This document shows positions 18,623-27,995 of a DNA stretch of 64,000 nt, in pieces (within the stretch, counting starts at the first letter, position 1; each line of letters starts with the position of its first letter). The translations under genes were made by a program, and so were the position numbers. Source of the stretch: Paraburkholderia sp. NMBU_R16 (GTDB lineage Bacteria > Pseudomonadota > Gammaproteobacteria > Burkholderiales > Burkholderiaceae); NCBI RefSeq assembly GCF_013282575.1, contig NZ_JAAAYE010000005.1:1-64000 (forward strand), read 5' to 3'. Below the pieces are notes generated by a model, which worked only from the letters and a program-made list of their open reading frames with translations, did not search any database and was not told where the DNA came from.

Positions 18623-20134
18623 ATGCAGCCCTATGCCGATTCCGCAGACGTGATTCACTTCATTGGCGGTAAAACCGAGCGTGGCGCGGGCGATCGCACG
18701 CAGGCAGTCTTCAATCCGGCGACAGGCGCGGTGGCCCGCCGCCTCGTCCTCGGCACGGCATCCGACGTCGACGCCGCCGTGGCGAGCGCGAAAGCCGCGT
18801 TCCCGGGCTGGCGCGACACGCCGCCGATCCGGCGAGCGCGTGTGCTCCTGCGCTTTCTCGAGCTCATGAACCTTCACAAGGACGAACTCGCGGCCATCAT
18901 CGTCGCTGAACACGGGAAGGTCTTCTCCGACGCACAGGGTGAAGTCGCGCGCGGCATCGACGTGATCGAATTCGCTGCGGGGATCCCGCAACTGCTGAAG
19001 GGCGACTACACGGAGCAGGTCTCCCGCGGCATCGACAACTGGACCGTGCGGCAACCGCTCGGTGTCGTTGCCGGCATTACGCCCTTCAACTTCCCATGCA
19101 TGGTCCCCTGCTGGATGTTCCCCGTCGCGTTGGCCGCCGGCTGCTCGTTCATTCTGAAGCCGAGCGAGCGCGACCCGTCGGCATCGCTTTTCATGGCGCG
19201 TCTGCTGAAGGAAGCGGGTCTGCCCGACGGCGTGTTCAACGTCGTGCAGGGTGACAAGGTGGTGGTGGATGCGCTGCTCGCGCACCGGGACGTGAAGGCG
19301 GTCAGCTTCGTCGGCTCCACTCCGATCGCCAACTACATCTACGAAACCGGGGCCAAGCACGGCAAACGCGTGCAGGCGCTGGGCGGTGCGAAGAACCATC
19401 TGGTCGTGATGCCGGATGCCGACATCGATCAAACGGTGGACGCATTGATCGGCGCGGGCTACGGTTCGGCCGGCGAGCGCTGCATGGCGATCTCGGTCGC
19501 CGTGCTGGTCGGCGAGGTAGCAGACAAGATCGTGCCGCGCCTTGCCGAGCGCGCGCGCAAGCTCGTCGTGAAGAACGGCATGGAGCCCGACGCCGAAATG
19601 GGGCCGATCGTGACCCAGCAGGCACTCGAGCGCATCGAAGGCTATATCGCGACGGGCATCGAAGAAGGCGCGACGCTCGTCGTCGACGGCCGCGGCCTGA
19701 AGGTACCGGGCCACGAAAACGGCTTCTTCACGGGCGGAACGCTGTTCGACCATGTCACCCCCGAGATGCGCATCTATCGCGAGGAAATCTTCGGCCCCGT
19801 ACTGGCGTGCGTGCGCGTGAAGGACTTCGCCGAAGCCGTGCAACTGATCAACGACCATGAGTTCGGCAACGGCGTGGCATGTTTCACGCGCGACGGCAAC
19901 GTGGCCCGCGAGTTCGGCCGGCAAATCGAAGTGGGCATGGTCGGGATCAACGTACCGATTCCCGTGCCGATGGCCTGGCACGGGTTCGGCGGTTGGAAAC
20001 GAAGCCTGTTCGGCGACATGCACGCCTATGGCGAGGAAGGCGTGCGTTTCTATACGAAACAAAAATCGATCATGCAGCGCTGGCCCGAAAGCACGGAGAA
20101 GGGCGCGGAATTCTCGATGCCTGTCGCGAAGTAA
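18623..20134 (+). CDS. mmsA: Methylmalonate-semialdehyde dehydrogenase (CoA-acylating)
   Basis: A 503-residue aldehyde dehydrogenase. The family oxidises methylmalonate semialdehyde (and malonate semialdehyde) with NAD and CoA to propionyl-CoA (or acetyl-CoA) and CO2 in valine, pyrimidine or inositol breakdown. Asn156 (TPFNFP) and catalytic Cys287 in GERCMAIS are in place; the GERCMA context separates MMSDH from ordinary ALDHs. AGGAG stands just upstream of the ATG. No other valine or inositol genes are nearby, so it seems to be a single transcription unit under the divergent LysR gene. A strong GC-rich hairpin follows the stop codon. Confidence 0.93.
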   Translation: MQPYADSADVIHFIGGKTERGAGDRTQAVFNPATGAVARRLVLGTASDVDAAVASAKAAFPGWRDTPPIRRARVLLRFLELMNLHKDELAAIIVAEHGKVFSDAQGEVARGIDVIEFAAGIPQLLKGDYTEQVSRGIDNWTVRQPLGVVAGITPFNFPCMVPCWMFPVALAAGCSFILKPSERDPSASLFMARLLKEAGLPDGVFNVVQGDKVVVDALLAHRDVKAVSFVGSTPIANYIYETGAKHGKRVQALGGAKNHLVVMPDADIDQTVDALIGAGYGSAGERCMAISVAVLVGEVADKIVPRLAERARKLVVKNGMEPDAEMGPIVTQQALERIEGYIATGIEEGATLVVDGRGLKVPGHENGFFTGGTLFDHVTPEMRIYREEIFGPVLACVRVKDFAEAVQLINDHEFGNGVACFTRDGNVAREFGRQIEVGMVGINVPIPVPMAWHGFGGWKRSLFGDMHAYGEEGVRFYTKQKSIMQRWPESTEKGAEFSMPVAK

Positions 20135-20144
20135 GCCCGCAACG

Positions 20145-20175
20145 CGTCGCCGCGCGTTGGATTCGCGCGGCGACG
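20145..20175 (+). terminator. GC-rich hairpin after mmsA
   Basis: CGTCGCCGCGCG (20145-20156), a 7-base loop and the perfect complement CGCGCGGCGACG (20164-20175), starting 10 bases after the mmsA stop. No T-run follows, so it may be a weak or Rho-assisted terminator, or protect the 3' end. Confidence 0.55.
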
Positions 20176-20289
20176 ACACGATTGCCCGGAAGCCGGAAAC
20201 TCCCTAATATCGGAGGGGATCGCCCTACTCGCTTCGTACTCCTTCGCTTTTTGACACCGTTTGTTATCCGACCGCGGTCGGAGGCCGGC

Positions 20290-21228
20290 ATGAACGATCG
20301 ATTTCGTCGCCCCGACAGCTTGCCGCCCATGCAGGCGGTCTTCGTGTTCGAAGCGGCGGCTCGCTTGTCGAGCTTCACCGCCGCTGCGCGCGAGCTCGGT
20401 TCGACCCAGCCCGCCGTGAGTCAGCGTATCGTTCAACTCGAAACCGATCTCGGGGTCCCGCTCTTCGAGCGCAGCCATCGCGGCGTGAGATTGACCGCCG
20501 ACGGCGTCCACCTTTTCGAGGCCGTGAAGAAGAGCCTCGACGAAATCCGGCATGCCGCCGCGGATATCCGAATCCGCACGGCGCATGGCACGCTCACGAT
20601 CCTGACCGACTTCGGTTTCGCGACCTACTGGCTCATGCCGCGTCTGGCCGAGTTCAAGCGCGCGGTACCCGGCGTCAACGTCAAGATCGTCACGTCGCAA
20701 GAAGGCTTCGATCCGGAGCGGGATCGCGCCGACATCGCTATTGCTTTCGGCTCGGGAGATTGGTCGCCTTATCGCTCGACCCGCCTTTTCCCGGAACAGG
20801 TGACGCCTGTTTGCACGCCGGCCTTTCGAAATGCGCACCCGCAAATAGCGAGCCCCGCGGACCTTCGCGCACTGCCGCTGCTGCATCTGCAGGCGACGCA
20901 CCCTGAACGCTGGCTCGACTGGAAAGGCTGGTTTGCCGCGCATGGCCTCGGCGCGCCGCCGGAAGACCAGGGCATGACCTTCAACAGCTACGCGCTCGTG
21001 ATCCATGCCGCGCTCTCGCATCAAGGCGTGGCGCTCGGCTGGGTGCCGCTTATCGACGAGTTGGTTGCAAAGGGACAACTCGTGCGCCTGGCCGAGCCCC
21101 CCGTGGTCACCGAGCGCGGCTACTTTCTCGTCTGTCCGGCGGCCCGCCCCGAAGCGCCGGCGGCACCCGCATTCCGGCGGTGGCTTTTCGCCGCCTGCGG
21201 CTGCGCCGCAAACGCCCCGCCCTATTGA
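20290..21228 (+). CDS. LysR-family regulator, GcvA-like
   Basis: A 312-residue LysR regulator starting at the ATG preceded by GGAGG; the frame is open further upstream but that part overlaps the mmsA 3' end and its hairpin. The N-terminal HTH (AARELGSTQPAVSQRIVQLE) and the LPPMQAVFVFEAAARL opening resemble the GcvA/choline-sulfate regulator branch. The effector domain follows from about residue 95. It is 139 bases upstream of purU on the same strand and within the choline/betaine/one-carbon region, so control of those genes is plausible. The target cannot be read from sequence. Confidence 0.88.
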   Translation: MNDRFRRPDSLPPMQAVFVFEAAARLSSFTAAARELGSTQPAVSQRIVQLETDLGVPLFERSHRGVRLTADGVHLFEAVKKSLDEIRHAAADIRIRTAHGTLTILTDFGFATYWLMPRLAEFKRAVPGVNVKIVTSQEGFDPERDRADIAIAFGSGDWSPYRSTRLFPEQVTPVCTPAFRNAHPQIASPADLRALPLLHLQATHPERWLDWKGWFAAHGLGAPPEDQGMTFNSYALVIHAALSHQGVALGWVPLIDELVAKGQLVRLAEPPVVTERGYFLVCPAARPEAPAAPAFRRWLFAACGCAANAPPY

Positions 21229-21367
21229 CGGGCCGATACCAACGGGACGGCGGTTCGGTTCTATCCCGCACTCCTTTCACCTGATTTACTTCGGCATGCT
21301 ACGCGCCGCACCCGCATTCCACCGCGGCAGCTCGCGCATTTCCCAATGAGATTCAGAGGCCACGCGC

Positions 21368-22246
21368 ATGCCATCGACCGATCGCACTCATCAGTTCATT
21401 TTGACGCTCGATTGCCCCAGCGCCGCGGGGCAGGTCGCCTCCGTCGTGGGGCTGCTCGACAAGCATCAAGGTTACGTCGACGAATTGACCGTCTTCGACG
21501 ACGACAGCAGCGAGCACTTTTTCATGCGCTGTGTCTTTCACGGCGCACGCCGCGATGGGGGACCGCTCGACATCGATTCTTTAAAAACCGAGTTCGCGCC
21601 GATTGCCGACCGGTTTCGGATGCAATGGGCCATCCACGACGCCAACATGCGGCCGAAGGTGCTCCTCATGGTATCCAAGCTCGAACACTGTCTCGCGGAC
21701 CTGCTGTTCCGCTGGCGCATGGGCGAGTTGAAGATGGATATCGTCGCGGTGGCTTCGAATCATGCCACGCTCGAACCCATGGCGCGGCAGCACGGCCTCC
21801 CGTTTCATCACCTGCCGATTACGCCCGAAACGAAGGCGCAGCAAGAGGCACGGATTCTCGATCTCTTCGATACGAGCGGTGCCGAGCTCATGGTGCTTGC
21901 GCGCTATATGCAGATTCTCTCGGGCGAAACCAGTCGCAAGCTTGCCGGACGCGCGATCAACATCCACCACTCGTTCTTACCGGGCTTCAAGGGCGCCAAG
22001 CCTTATCATCAAGCTCATGCGCGCGGCGTGAAACTAATCGGCGCAACCGCGCATTTCGTTACCGACGATCTCGACGAAGGGCCAATCATCGAACAAGTCG
22101 TTGAGCGGGTCGACCACTCGCACCGGCCCGAGCAGTTGCTTGCGGTGGGCCGGGATGTCGAGTGCATCACGCTCGCACGTGCCGTCAAGGCATTCATCGA
22201 GCGGCGGGTGTTCATCAATGGCGATCGGACCGTCGTCTTGCAGTGA
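21368..22246 (+). CDS. purU: Formyltetrahydrofolate deformylase
   Basis: A 292-residue PurU that hydrolyses 10-formyl-THF to formate and THF. Residues 8-85 form the ACT regulatory domain. The C-terminal formyltransferase-fold domain has Asn198 and His200 (INIHHSFLPGFKG) and Asp236 in VTDDLDEGPII, equivalent to the catalytic triad of GAR transformylase. Betaine demethylation loads methyl groups onto folate, so a deformylase next to the pathway would recycle THF; betaine clusters of pseudomonads and burkholderias commonly include purU. It converges on an acyltransferase gene 51 bases away. Confidence 0.93.
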   Translation: MPSTDRTHQFILTLDCPSAAGQVASVVGLLDKHQGYVDELTVFDDDSSEHFFMRCVFHGARRDGGPLDIDSLKTEFAPIADRFRMQWAIHDANMRPKVLLMVSKLEHCLADLLFRWRMGELKMDIVAVASNHATLEPMARQHGLPFHHLPITPETKAQQEARILDLFDTSGAELMVLARYMQILSGETSRKLAGRAINIHHSFLPGFKGAKPYHQAHARGVKLIGATAHFVTDDLDEGPIIEQVVERVDHSHRPEQLLAVGRDVECITLARAVKAFIERRVFINGDRTVVLQ

Positions 22247-22248
22247 GA

Positions 22249-22282
22249 GAAATCGAACGCGCGCGGCTACGCGATCGGTTTC
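22249..22282. terminator. Hairpin between convergent purU and acyltransferase genes
   Basis: Arms GAAATCGAACGCG (22249-22261) and CGCGATCGGTTTC (22270-22282) pair with one mismatch and one G-T pair around an 8-base loop. It lies in the 51-base gap between two converging genes, as expected for a shared terminator, but there is no T-run on either side. Confidence 0.4.
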
Positions 22283-22297
22283 GAACAGCCGAGCGAG

Positions 22298-23428
22298 TTA
22301 ACGGGTGCCCGCAACCGGAGCCTCTGACAGTACGTCGTAGGATGCTGGCGCATTTTTTGTCGATGGGCGCTCCCACCTGCGCGACATGCGGTTGATCCGG
22401 TCGCGACACGGCGCTTCGACGAACCGATACACGACGTGCGCAAGAAGGATTGAGCCCACGAGATAGACAGCGGTCGTGGCCAGAACGGCTGCGAGCGGAC
22501 GAGGGTGGAGTCCTGCGAGGGGAGCGAAGAGCGGGCCGAGCAGATCCGCGTGCACGAGGTACAGCGAATACGATACCTTGCCAAGCGACTGCCACATCGG
22601 ACGGTGAAAGAATCGTGCGGCGTGTCCTTCATCGGACGCTACGGCCGCGATCAGGAACGCAAAGACGACCGGTGCGGCAAATGCAAGACCGCGGACCGAG
22701 CCCGCGAGATTCATGTAGACAAGCGCGGCAGCGGCGACAACGAGCTGTGCATGTCCTCGAGATAAAGCACGCACTATGCGCGTGTCGCGGTATTCGGCGA
22801 GCAGTGCACCGAGAAAGAATCCGGCGACACACCGCGCCCAACCGAATCGGAAGGTAAGCTCGAGGCATCGACCGTGATGCAAACAGTCGTCTTGTAGCGC
22901 CGAAGCCCAGACGCATGTCGCCCAGGCAGAAAGCGCACACACCGCCAGGATCGCCGCACGGTGTCGTCCCCTTGCGAGTACGCAGATCGCCGCGAACATC
23001 AGATAGACATAGAATTCGTCCGAGGACGACCAGCTCGCAAAGTCTCCGACGAGACGATCGAACAAATTGAACCCGTGAACCATCGTCAGGTTTGCCGCGA
23101 GCTCGGTCAGGGGCGGCAGCCCGACAGGGTGCGCCGAGAGAATCCAGGCGACGAGGTTCCAGTCTGCGATGTACAGCATCAGCCCCACTAAATGGACGGG
23201 CCATAAGCGGCCGAGCCGCCGGACCACGAACGCGGGGAGATCGGCGATGTGCTGCAACCGCGAGCCGTAGGTCGCGCAGATGACGAATCCGCTCAATACA
23301 AAGAAGAGATCGACAGCCAGGTAACTATTGTCGAGTATCGGCGGCTGCGATATTTTGGCATGGAAGAGCACGACAAGAAGCGCCGCGAGGCCGCGCATAC
23401 CTTCCAGGCTTTTTATCGGGCGGTTCAT
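22298..23428 (-). CDS. Membrane acyltransferase, acyltransferase-3 (OafA/YrhL-like) family
   Basis: A 376-residue polytopic membrane protein. The family motif R-GxxAxxVxxxH is seen at residues 12-23 (RGLAALLVVLFH), followed by the FFVLSGFVI signature and about ten hydrophobic segments. These enzymes transfer acetyl or other acyl groups to sugars or lipids on the cytoplasmic membrane. The substrate is not predictable. It has no clear partner; the NRPS is 5 kb away and the sugar island 30 kb away, so links to either are speculative. Confidence 0.85.
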   Translation of the reverse strand: MNRPIKSLEGMRGLAALLVVLFHAKISQPPILDNSYLAVDLFFVLSGFVICATYGSRLQHIADLPAFVVRRLGRLWPVHLVGLMLYIADWNLVAWILSAHPVGLPPLTELAANLTMVHGFNLFDRLVGDFASWSSSDEFYVYLMFAAICVLARGRHRAAILAVCALSAWATCVWASALQDDCLHHGRCLELTFRFGWARCVAGFFLGALLAEYRDTRIVRALSRGHAQLVVAAAALVYMNLAGSVRGLAFAAPVVFAFLIAAVASDEGHAARFFHRPMWQSLGKVSYSLYLVHADLLGPLFAPLAGLHPRPLAAVLATTAVYLVGSILLAHVVYRFVEAPCRDRINRMSRRWERPSTKNAPASYDVLSEAPVAGTR

Positions 23429-23635
23429 CAGCGACCTTGTGCCGTGTCAAATGCCGACCGAGGGCAAAGCGCCTGTTATGGCTGCGCATCGACACGGAGC
23501 CCCGTCGAAACGACATGCCCCCGATCTCAATCCCCGTGTGCTCGCATAGTTACGTGGAAAGTCGCGAGATAACGTGTGGGACGCCACATAAAAACTGACC
23601 TTTTGCGCTTTCCCGATACAGAACCCCAAGCCTCA

Positions 23636-23674
23636 AAAAGATCGCGCCCGGCATCGATCGACGATGCCGGGCGC
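23636..23674 (-). terminator. Rho-independent terminator of the betaine-binding-protein gene
   Basis: A perfect 13-bp stem (23644-23656 with 23662-23674) and 5-base loop. On the minus strand it is followed within three bases by a run of five T. It begins 25 bases after the stop of the minus-strand gene at 23700 and so ends the whole minus-strand betaine run. Confidence 0.88.
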
Positions 23675-23699
23675 TCAGTCGCTTTCGAGGGATGATCGA

Positions 23700-24566
23700 T
23701 TACTGCGAACCTGCCACCCACTCGTTGATCCGGTCCTGGTGCGCGGCGATCCACGTGTTCGCCGCATCCTGCGGCTTCGCACCGTTTTGCGTAGCCAGCA
23801 TCACGCTATCGATTTCGCCGGGTTTCCACTGGAACTTCTTCAGGAACGCCACGACAGGAGGCGCCTTCTTCTCGAGCGCCGGATTGACGACGTTATCGAC
23901 GTGCTCCGCTCCGCCGAATACCTTCTTCGGGTCCTCGAGGAACTTCAGCTTCCACTTCGCGAACATCCAGTGCGGCGCCCAACCCGTCACGATCACCGGC
24001 TTCTTCGCGTTTTCCGAGCGAGCCAGCTCGGCCGTCATCGCGCTGCCCGAGCTCGGCATCAGCGTGTAGTTGAGGCCGTAGTTCTTGATCGCTTCCTGTG
24101 TCTTGCGCATCACGCCCGCGCCCGCGTCGATGCCGACGATGCGGCCACCGAACGCATCCTTCTCCGTGTTGAGATCGTCGATGCTGTTCGCCTTGGCATA
24201 AGCGGGAACGATCAGGCCGATCTTCGCATCGTTGAAGTTCGGGCCGAGATCCTCCACTTTGCCCTTGAACTCGTCCCAATAGGAACCGTGCGTGACCGGC
24301 AACCAGGCGGACAGCGTCGCATCGAGATCGCCGCGCGCCACACCCTGCCACATGATGCCCGCTGCCACCGGCACGAGCTGTACCGGATAACCGAGCCGCT
24401 TTTCGATGACTTGCGCGGCAACGTTGGACGTTGCGACGCTGTCGTCCCATCCTTCGACGTATCCGATCTTGATCGTCGGCTTGCTATCGGCCGACGCCGA
24501 AAACGCCGTACAGGCGAGACCGGCTCCAACGATAGCCGTCAGCACCAATTGCTTGATAAGTTTCAT
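23700..24566 (-). CDS. Glycine betaine/choline ABC transporter substrate-binding protein
   Basis: A 288-residue OpuAC-type periplasmic binding protein. Residues 1-27 are a typical signal peptide ending SASA-DS. Aromatic residues expected to cage the quaternary ammonium group are present, including Trp40 (EGWDDS) and Trp88 (SAWLP), with GWAPHWMF further on. No permease or ATPase gene is nearby, so it is an orphan binding protein that would dock onto a transporter encoded elsewhere, as known for CbcX/CaiX/BetX in Pseudomonas. It lies 116 bases downstream of gbcB in the same orientation, and a strong terminator follows it. Confidence 0.9.
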   Translation of the reverse strand: MKLIKQLVLTAIVGAGLACTAFSASADSKPTIKIGYVEGWDDSVATSNVAAQVIEKRLGYPVQLVPVAAGIMWQGVARGDLDATLSAWLPVTHGSYWDEFKGKVEDLGPNFNDAKIGLIVPAYAKANSIDDLNTEKDAFGGRIVGIDAGAGVMRKTQEAIKNYGLNYTLMPSSGSAMTAELARSENAKKPVIVTGWAPHWMFAKWKLKFLEDPKKVFGGAEHVDNVVNPALEKKAPPVVAFLKKFQWKPGEIDSVMLATQNGAKPQDAANTWIAAHQDRINEWVAGSQ

Positions 24567-24682
24567 GTTCAGGTCTCCTGATCGTCGAGATCAGCGCATC
24601 CAAGGAGTCTCTAGAGTGCGCAGCCATTAAAAAGCGGTAGTCACGTTTTCCGACACCGTCTTGTCCGTAAACGACGTTTCTT

Positions 24683-25843
24683 TTATTTATCGATGACGAG
24701 ATCCGTCAGAGGTTTACTACAGCACAGCAAAACCATGCCCTGGTCGATTTCGCGCTGACGAATTCCACCATTGTGCTTCATGTCCACTTGCCCCGATACG
24801 AGCTTGACCTTGCATGTACCGCACATGCCTTGGGTGCAGGAGGAGGGCAAGCGCACGCCGGCCTGGCGTGCCGCGTCGAGTACGTGTTGATCGGCCGGGC
24901 ATTCGATTTCGCGTCGGCTCTTCGCAAAGGAAACGGCAAAACGCTCGCCGACGGGCGCCGCATCGGACACGGCCGGCGATGCTGCGATGGCATCCAGTTC
25001 GGGCGCCACCGTTTCCTCGAACGAAAAACTCTCTTCGTGATACCGGCTGCGATCGAACCCGGCATCCGCCAGCATCTTGCGCACAGCCTCCATATACGGC
25101 GCCGGTCCGCAAGTGAAGATTTCGCGCTCCATGAAATCGGGAGCGATGAGCGAGAGCAGCGGCAAGGTCAGAAAGCCGGTGACACCCGACCAATTGCTTC
25201 GTTGTCCTATCCGTTCGCAGACGAACGCAGTCCGGAAATGTCGGTGGTTCGATGCGATCAGATCGAGCTCGCGCGCGAAGATGATGTCGTCGGGCGTCCT
25301 CGCGCTATGCAGAAAAACGATGTCCCGGTCTTCGCCCAGTTCGTGGTGGGTACGGCTCATCGACATGAGCGGCGTAATGCCTGACCCCGCGGAGAGAAAC
25401 AAATACTTGCCCGACGGGCGCCGCGCGCAGGTGAACGCGCCAGCAGGCCCCAATACGCGCACGGTGTCGCCGGCGCGCAGATTGTCATGCAGCCAGTTCG
25501 ACACCTTGCCGCCCGGCACACGCTTGACCGTGATCGAGATCGTATGGGGTCGCGTGGGTGCCGAAGAAATCGTGTAACAGCGATTGATCGTTTCGCCGTC
25601 GATTTCGAGTTCGAGCGTCACGAACTGCCCGGGCTCGAAGACGAACGTCCGCCCTTCCCGCGACATGAAGAAAAAGCTCTTCACGTCATGCGTTTCCTCG
25701 CGTACCTGGCAGCACACGAGCGTTTCCTCGTCGTCGCTCGTCCACCGCTCACCCAGCCGGCTCCAGAACGCGGGCCGCGTGAGCCGGCTCTCGCCGGGCT
25801 CCAACATTTGCGCGTCTCGCATCATCGTATGCCTCGCTTCCAT
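24683..25843 (-). CDS. gbcB: Glycine betaine demethylase reductase subunit
   Basis: A 386-residue flavin/iron-sulfur reductase that passes electrons from NAD(P)H to the Rieske oxygenase GbcA. Residues from about 40 form the FAD domain (RCYTISS), then the NAD domain (GSGITPL). The C-terminal plant-type [2Fe-2S] domain has Cys336, Cys341, Cys344 and Cys374. It follows gbcA by 27 bases on the same strand, making a two-gene unit. A second ATG six codons in is an alternative start. The pair removes the first methyl group of glycine betaine, yielding dimethylglycine and formaldehyde. Confidence 0.93.
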   Translation of the reverse strand: MEARHTMMRDAQMLEPGESRLTRPAFWSRLGERWTSDDEETLVCCQVREETHDVKSFFFMSREGRTFVFEPGQFVTLELEIDGETINRCYTISSAPTRPHTISITVKRVPGGKVSNWLHDNLRAGDTVRVLGPAGAFTCARRPSGKYLFLSAGSGITPLMSMSRTHHELGEDRDIVFLHSARTPDDIIFARELDLIASNHRHFRTAFVCERIGQRSNWSGVTGFLTLPLLSLIAPDFMEREIFTCGPAPYMEAVRKMLADAGFDRSRYHEESFSFEETVAPELDAIAASPAVSDAAPVGERFAVSFAKSRREIECPADQHVLDAARQAGVRLPSSCTQGMCGTCKVKLVSGQVDMKHNGGIRQREIDQGMVLLCCSKPLTDLVIDK

Positions 25844-25870
25844 TCCCTTTCGGATGTTTTCCGTTGTCCG

Positions 25871-27112
25871 TTATGCCGCGATCCCGGCACGCAGACGTCG
25901 CACGTACCAATCGCTGAACTTCTCGACGAGGCCTTCGGTGAAGGGCGAGTAAGGCCCCGGCTCGTAAGCGCTGCTGCCGATGCCCCGCTGCGAATACTCA
26001 ACCAGCGTACGGTCCTGATCGTTAGTCGCGTTCCAGACGGCCGTCAGGTTCTCGATGTCGTAATCGACGCCTTCGACGGCATCCTTGTGCACGAGCCATT
26101 TCGTACGCACGAGCGTCTTGCCGGCCGACAGCGGAATCACCGTGAAGGCAACGATGTGATCGCTCATGAAGTGATTCCATGAGTTCGGCTGCGTCCAGAA
26201 CGAAAGGCCGCCCAGATCGGCGCGCTTGAACTCGCCGAGCAGCTTCTTGCTGGCCACCTTCGCATCGAGCGTCTGCGATTCGCCGCTGCGGTCCAGCGGC
26301 AGCCGCTGGGTCCGGAAGCCTGTCACATCGGACAGACGTTCGATTTCGACCGACGGCAAATTCATCGCTTCCCATTGCGCCGCGCGTTCCTGACAGGCGC
26401 GCTCGAACGCCGCCATCCCTTCCGCATTCGACGGCGACGGCTGATATCCGAAACCGTATTCGTAAAGCGAGATCGTCAGCTCGGGATGGTTTGCCACGCA
26501 GTGATAGCACTCGCGATTGTTCTCCATCGTGAGCTTCCAATTGCCGTCTTCGACCAGGTCCACCTGAACCGCAATCTTGCAGTTGGGCAAGTCGTGCGGA
26601 AGCAAATAAGGCTCCATCGCCGCGCGCATCACTTCGAAGTCGCCCGGAGGCTCGTCGGCGAGGCAGATGAAAATGAGGCCCGCGAGGTTCTGCAATGCGA
26701 CTGGCTTGAGACTATGCTTGCAACGGTCGAACTTCTCGCCCATGTGCTCGGCGAACATCAGCTCGCCGGTCAAGTTGTAAGTCCAGCTGTGGTAGGGACA
26801 GACGATATTACCCACCGCGCCCTTTTCCTCGTTGCACAGGCGCGCCCCGCGATGGCGGCACACGTTGTGAAAGGCGCGAATCGCCATGTCGTCGTCGCGC
26901 ACGATCAGCACCGACTCGCCTGCCAGTTCGACCGTGACATAGTCTCCCGGCTCGGGGATATCGGGCTCCACGGCAACCTGAATCCAGTGTTTGCGGAAAA
27001 TCGCGTCCATATCGAGCGCGAAGATCTCCTCGCTTCGGTAAAACGGCGCCTCCAGGCTGTAGCCTGGCTTGCGTCGTTCCACGAGTTCGCGAATGGCTGC
27101 CGATACGTTCAT
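25871..27112 (-). CDS. gbcA: Glycine betaine demethylase, Rieske oxygenase subunit
   Basis: A 413-residue Rieske non-haem iron oxygenase. The Rieske centre is C85-x-H87 with 17 residues to C105-x2-H108. The mononuclear iron site includes His204 and His209 in NRECYHCVANHPEL. With GbcB it oxidatively demethylates glycine betaine to dimethylglycine. I chose the ATG at 27112 because GGAG precedes it and the protein begins like the family (MNVSAAIRELVERRKPG); the frame stays open to 27274 but that part looks non-coding. It lies 88 bases after etfB, in the same direction as the dgc/etf genes. Confidence 0.94.
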   Translation of the reverse strand: MNVSAAIRELVERRKPGYSLEAPFYRSEEIFALDMDAIFRKHWIQVAVEPDIPEPGDYVTVELAGESVLIVRDDDMAIRAFHNVCRHRGARLCNEEKGAVGNIVCPYHSWTYNLTGELMFAEHMGEKFDRCKHSLKPVALQNLAGLIFICLADEPPGDFEVMRAAMEPYLLPHDLPNCKIAVQVDLVEDGNWKLTMENNRECYHCVANHPELTISLYEYGFGYQPSPSNAEGMAAFERACQERAAQWEAMNLPSVEIERLSDVTGFRTQRLPLDRSGESQTLDAKVASKKLLGEFKRADLGGLSFWTQPNSWNHFMSDHIVAFTVIPLSAGKTLVRTKWLVHKDAVEGVDYDIENLTAVWNATNDQDRTLVEYSQRGIGSSAYEPGPYSPFTEGLVEKFSDWYVRRLRAGIAA

Positions 27113-27200
27113 GTCTACTCCGGATTCGTGACGTCCTGGTTCCAAAACACATTCCACTTGCTCGACGATGCGGCCCGGTGATGGATCCGCCGCCGTCGAT

Positions 27201-27995
27201 TCAGTAATCGATGAGTCGATGCTCGCGCAAATAACTGAGGATGACTTGCGCTTTTTCGACCGAACTCCCCTCAATTACGACGTTTCCGCCGCGGCTTTCG
27301 GTAGTCGTCGCCATCAGCATCCGCGAATGGCCCGAACGCTTCTCGCTCGCCACGAGCTTGCGCGGCTTGCGTTCCGTCGGCGCAACCGACCAATACGGCG
27401 CATCGACGTCCTTGCGCGACGCGGGCGGGCCCTGCACGATCGTGCCGTCGGGCACGCGCGCATAGGCATAGCGCGGCTTGACGTTCGCTTGAGGATGGAT
27501 AGCGACGACGCAAGGCAACGCGGCCGCTACCCGCCGGCGCACGCCCTTTGGCATGAACTGCGTGACTGTCGCAAAACCGTCGCCGAGTGTGACATCGAGC
27601 GCGGAGCCGACGAACGTGTAGCCAAGCTGCGCCGCCAGCTGGTAGGGCAGCATCCCGGTGTCATAGGCCCCTTCCGCGCGCGTACCGGTCAGCACGAGCG
27701 AAACGCCCCGCAGCCGCTCGGCCAGCGCCGGTATCGGATCGTCGCCGTCGAGTCCCGACGCGCAGTCGATGACCTCGATCCGTCGCGCGCCGAGCGCCAG
27801 ATAATCGGTTAGCGCTGGATTCGACGCGTCGCCCGCATGGAGCACTTCGACCGAGCAGCCGTTGGTTTGCTCGAGTCCGCGCGCAATTTCGAGCGCGGCC
27901 GCGTCGTTGCGGCTATAACAAGGCGCCGCGCTGACGCGATGCCTGCCGACCGAGACGAGCACCGCAATGCGTGCGTCATTCATCGCTGCGTTCAT
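27201..27995 (-). CDS. etfB: Electron transfer flavoprotein beta subunit, dimethylglycine pathway
   Basis: A 264-residue ETF beta-type protein with the AANH-like fold; its start overlaps the etfA stop by four bases (ATGA), so the pair is translationally coupled. It would receive electrons from dimethylglycine oxidation by DgcA and pass them on through DgcB. It is divergent from housekeeping ETF beta and lacks the canonical strongly conserved signature, as expected for the dgc-associated type. The symbol follows the usual naming in betaine clusters. Confidence 0.85.
   Translation of the reverse strand: MNAAMNDARIAVLVSVGRHRVSAAPCYSRNDAAALEIARGLEQTNGCSVEVLHAGDASNPALTDYLALGARRIEVIDCASGLDGDDPIPALAERLRGVSLVLTGTRAEGAYDTGMLPYQLAAQLGYTFVGSALDVTLGDGFATVTQFMPKGVRRRVAAALPCVVAIHPQANVKPRYAYARVPDGTIVQGPPASRKDVDAPYWSVAPTERKPRKLVASEKRSGHSRMLMATTTESRGGNVVIEGSSVEKAQVILSYLREHRLIDY

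Noticed and set aside
18599-20179. A 526-codon open frame antisense to mmsA
   Set aside because: mmsA has all catalytic residues and a ribosome binding site; the antisense frame is His/Arg-rich and motif-free.
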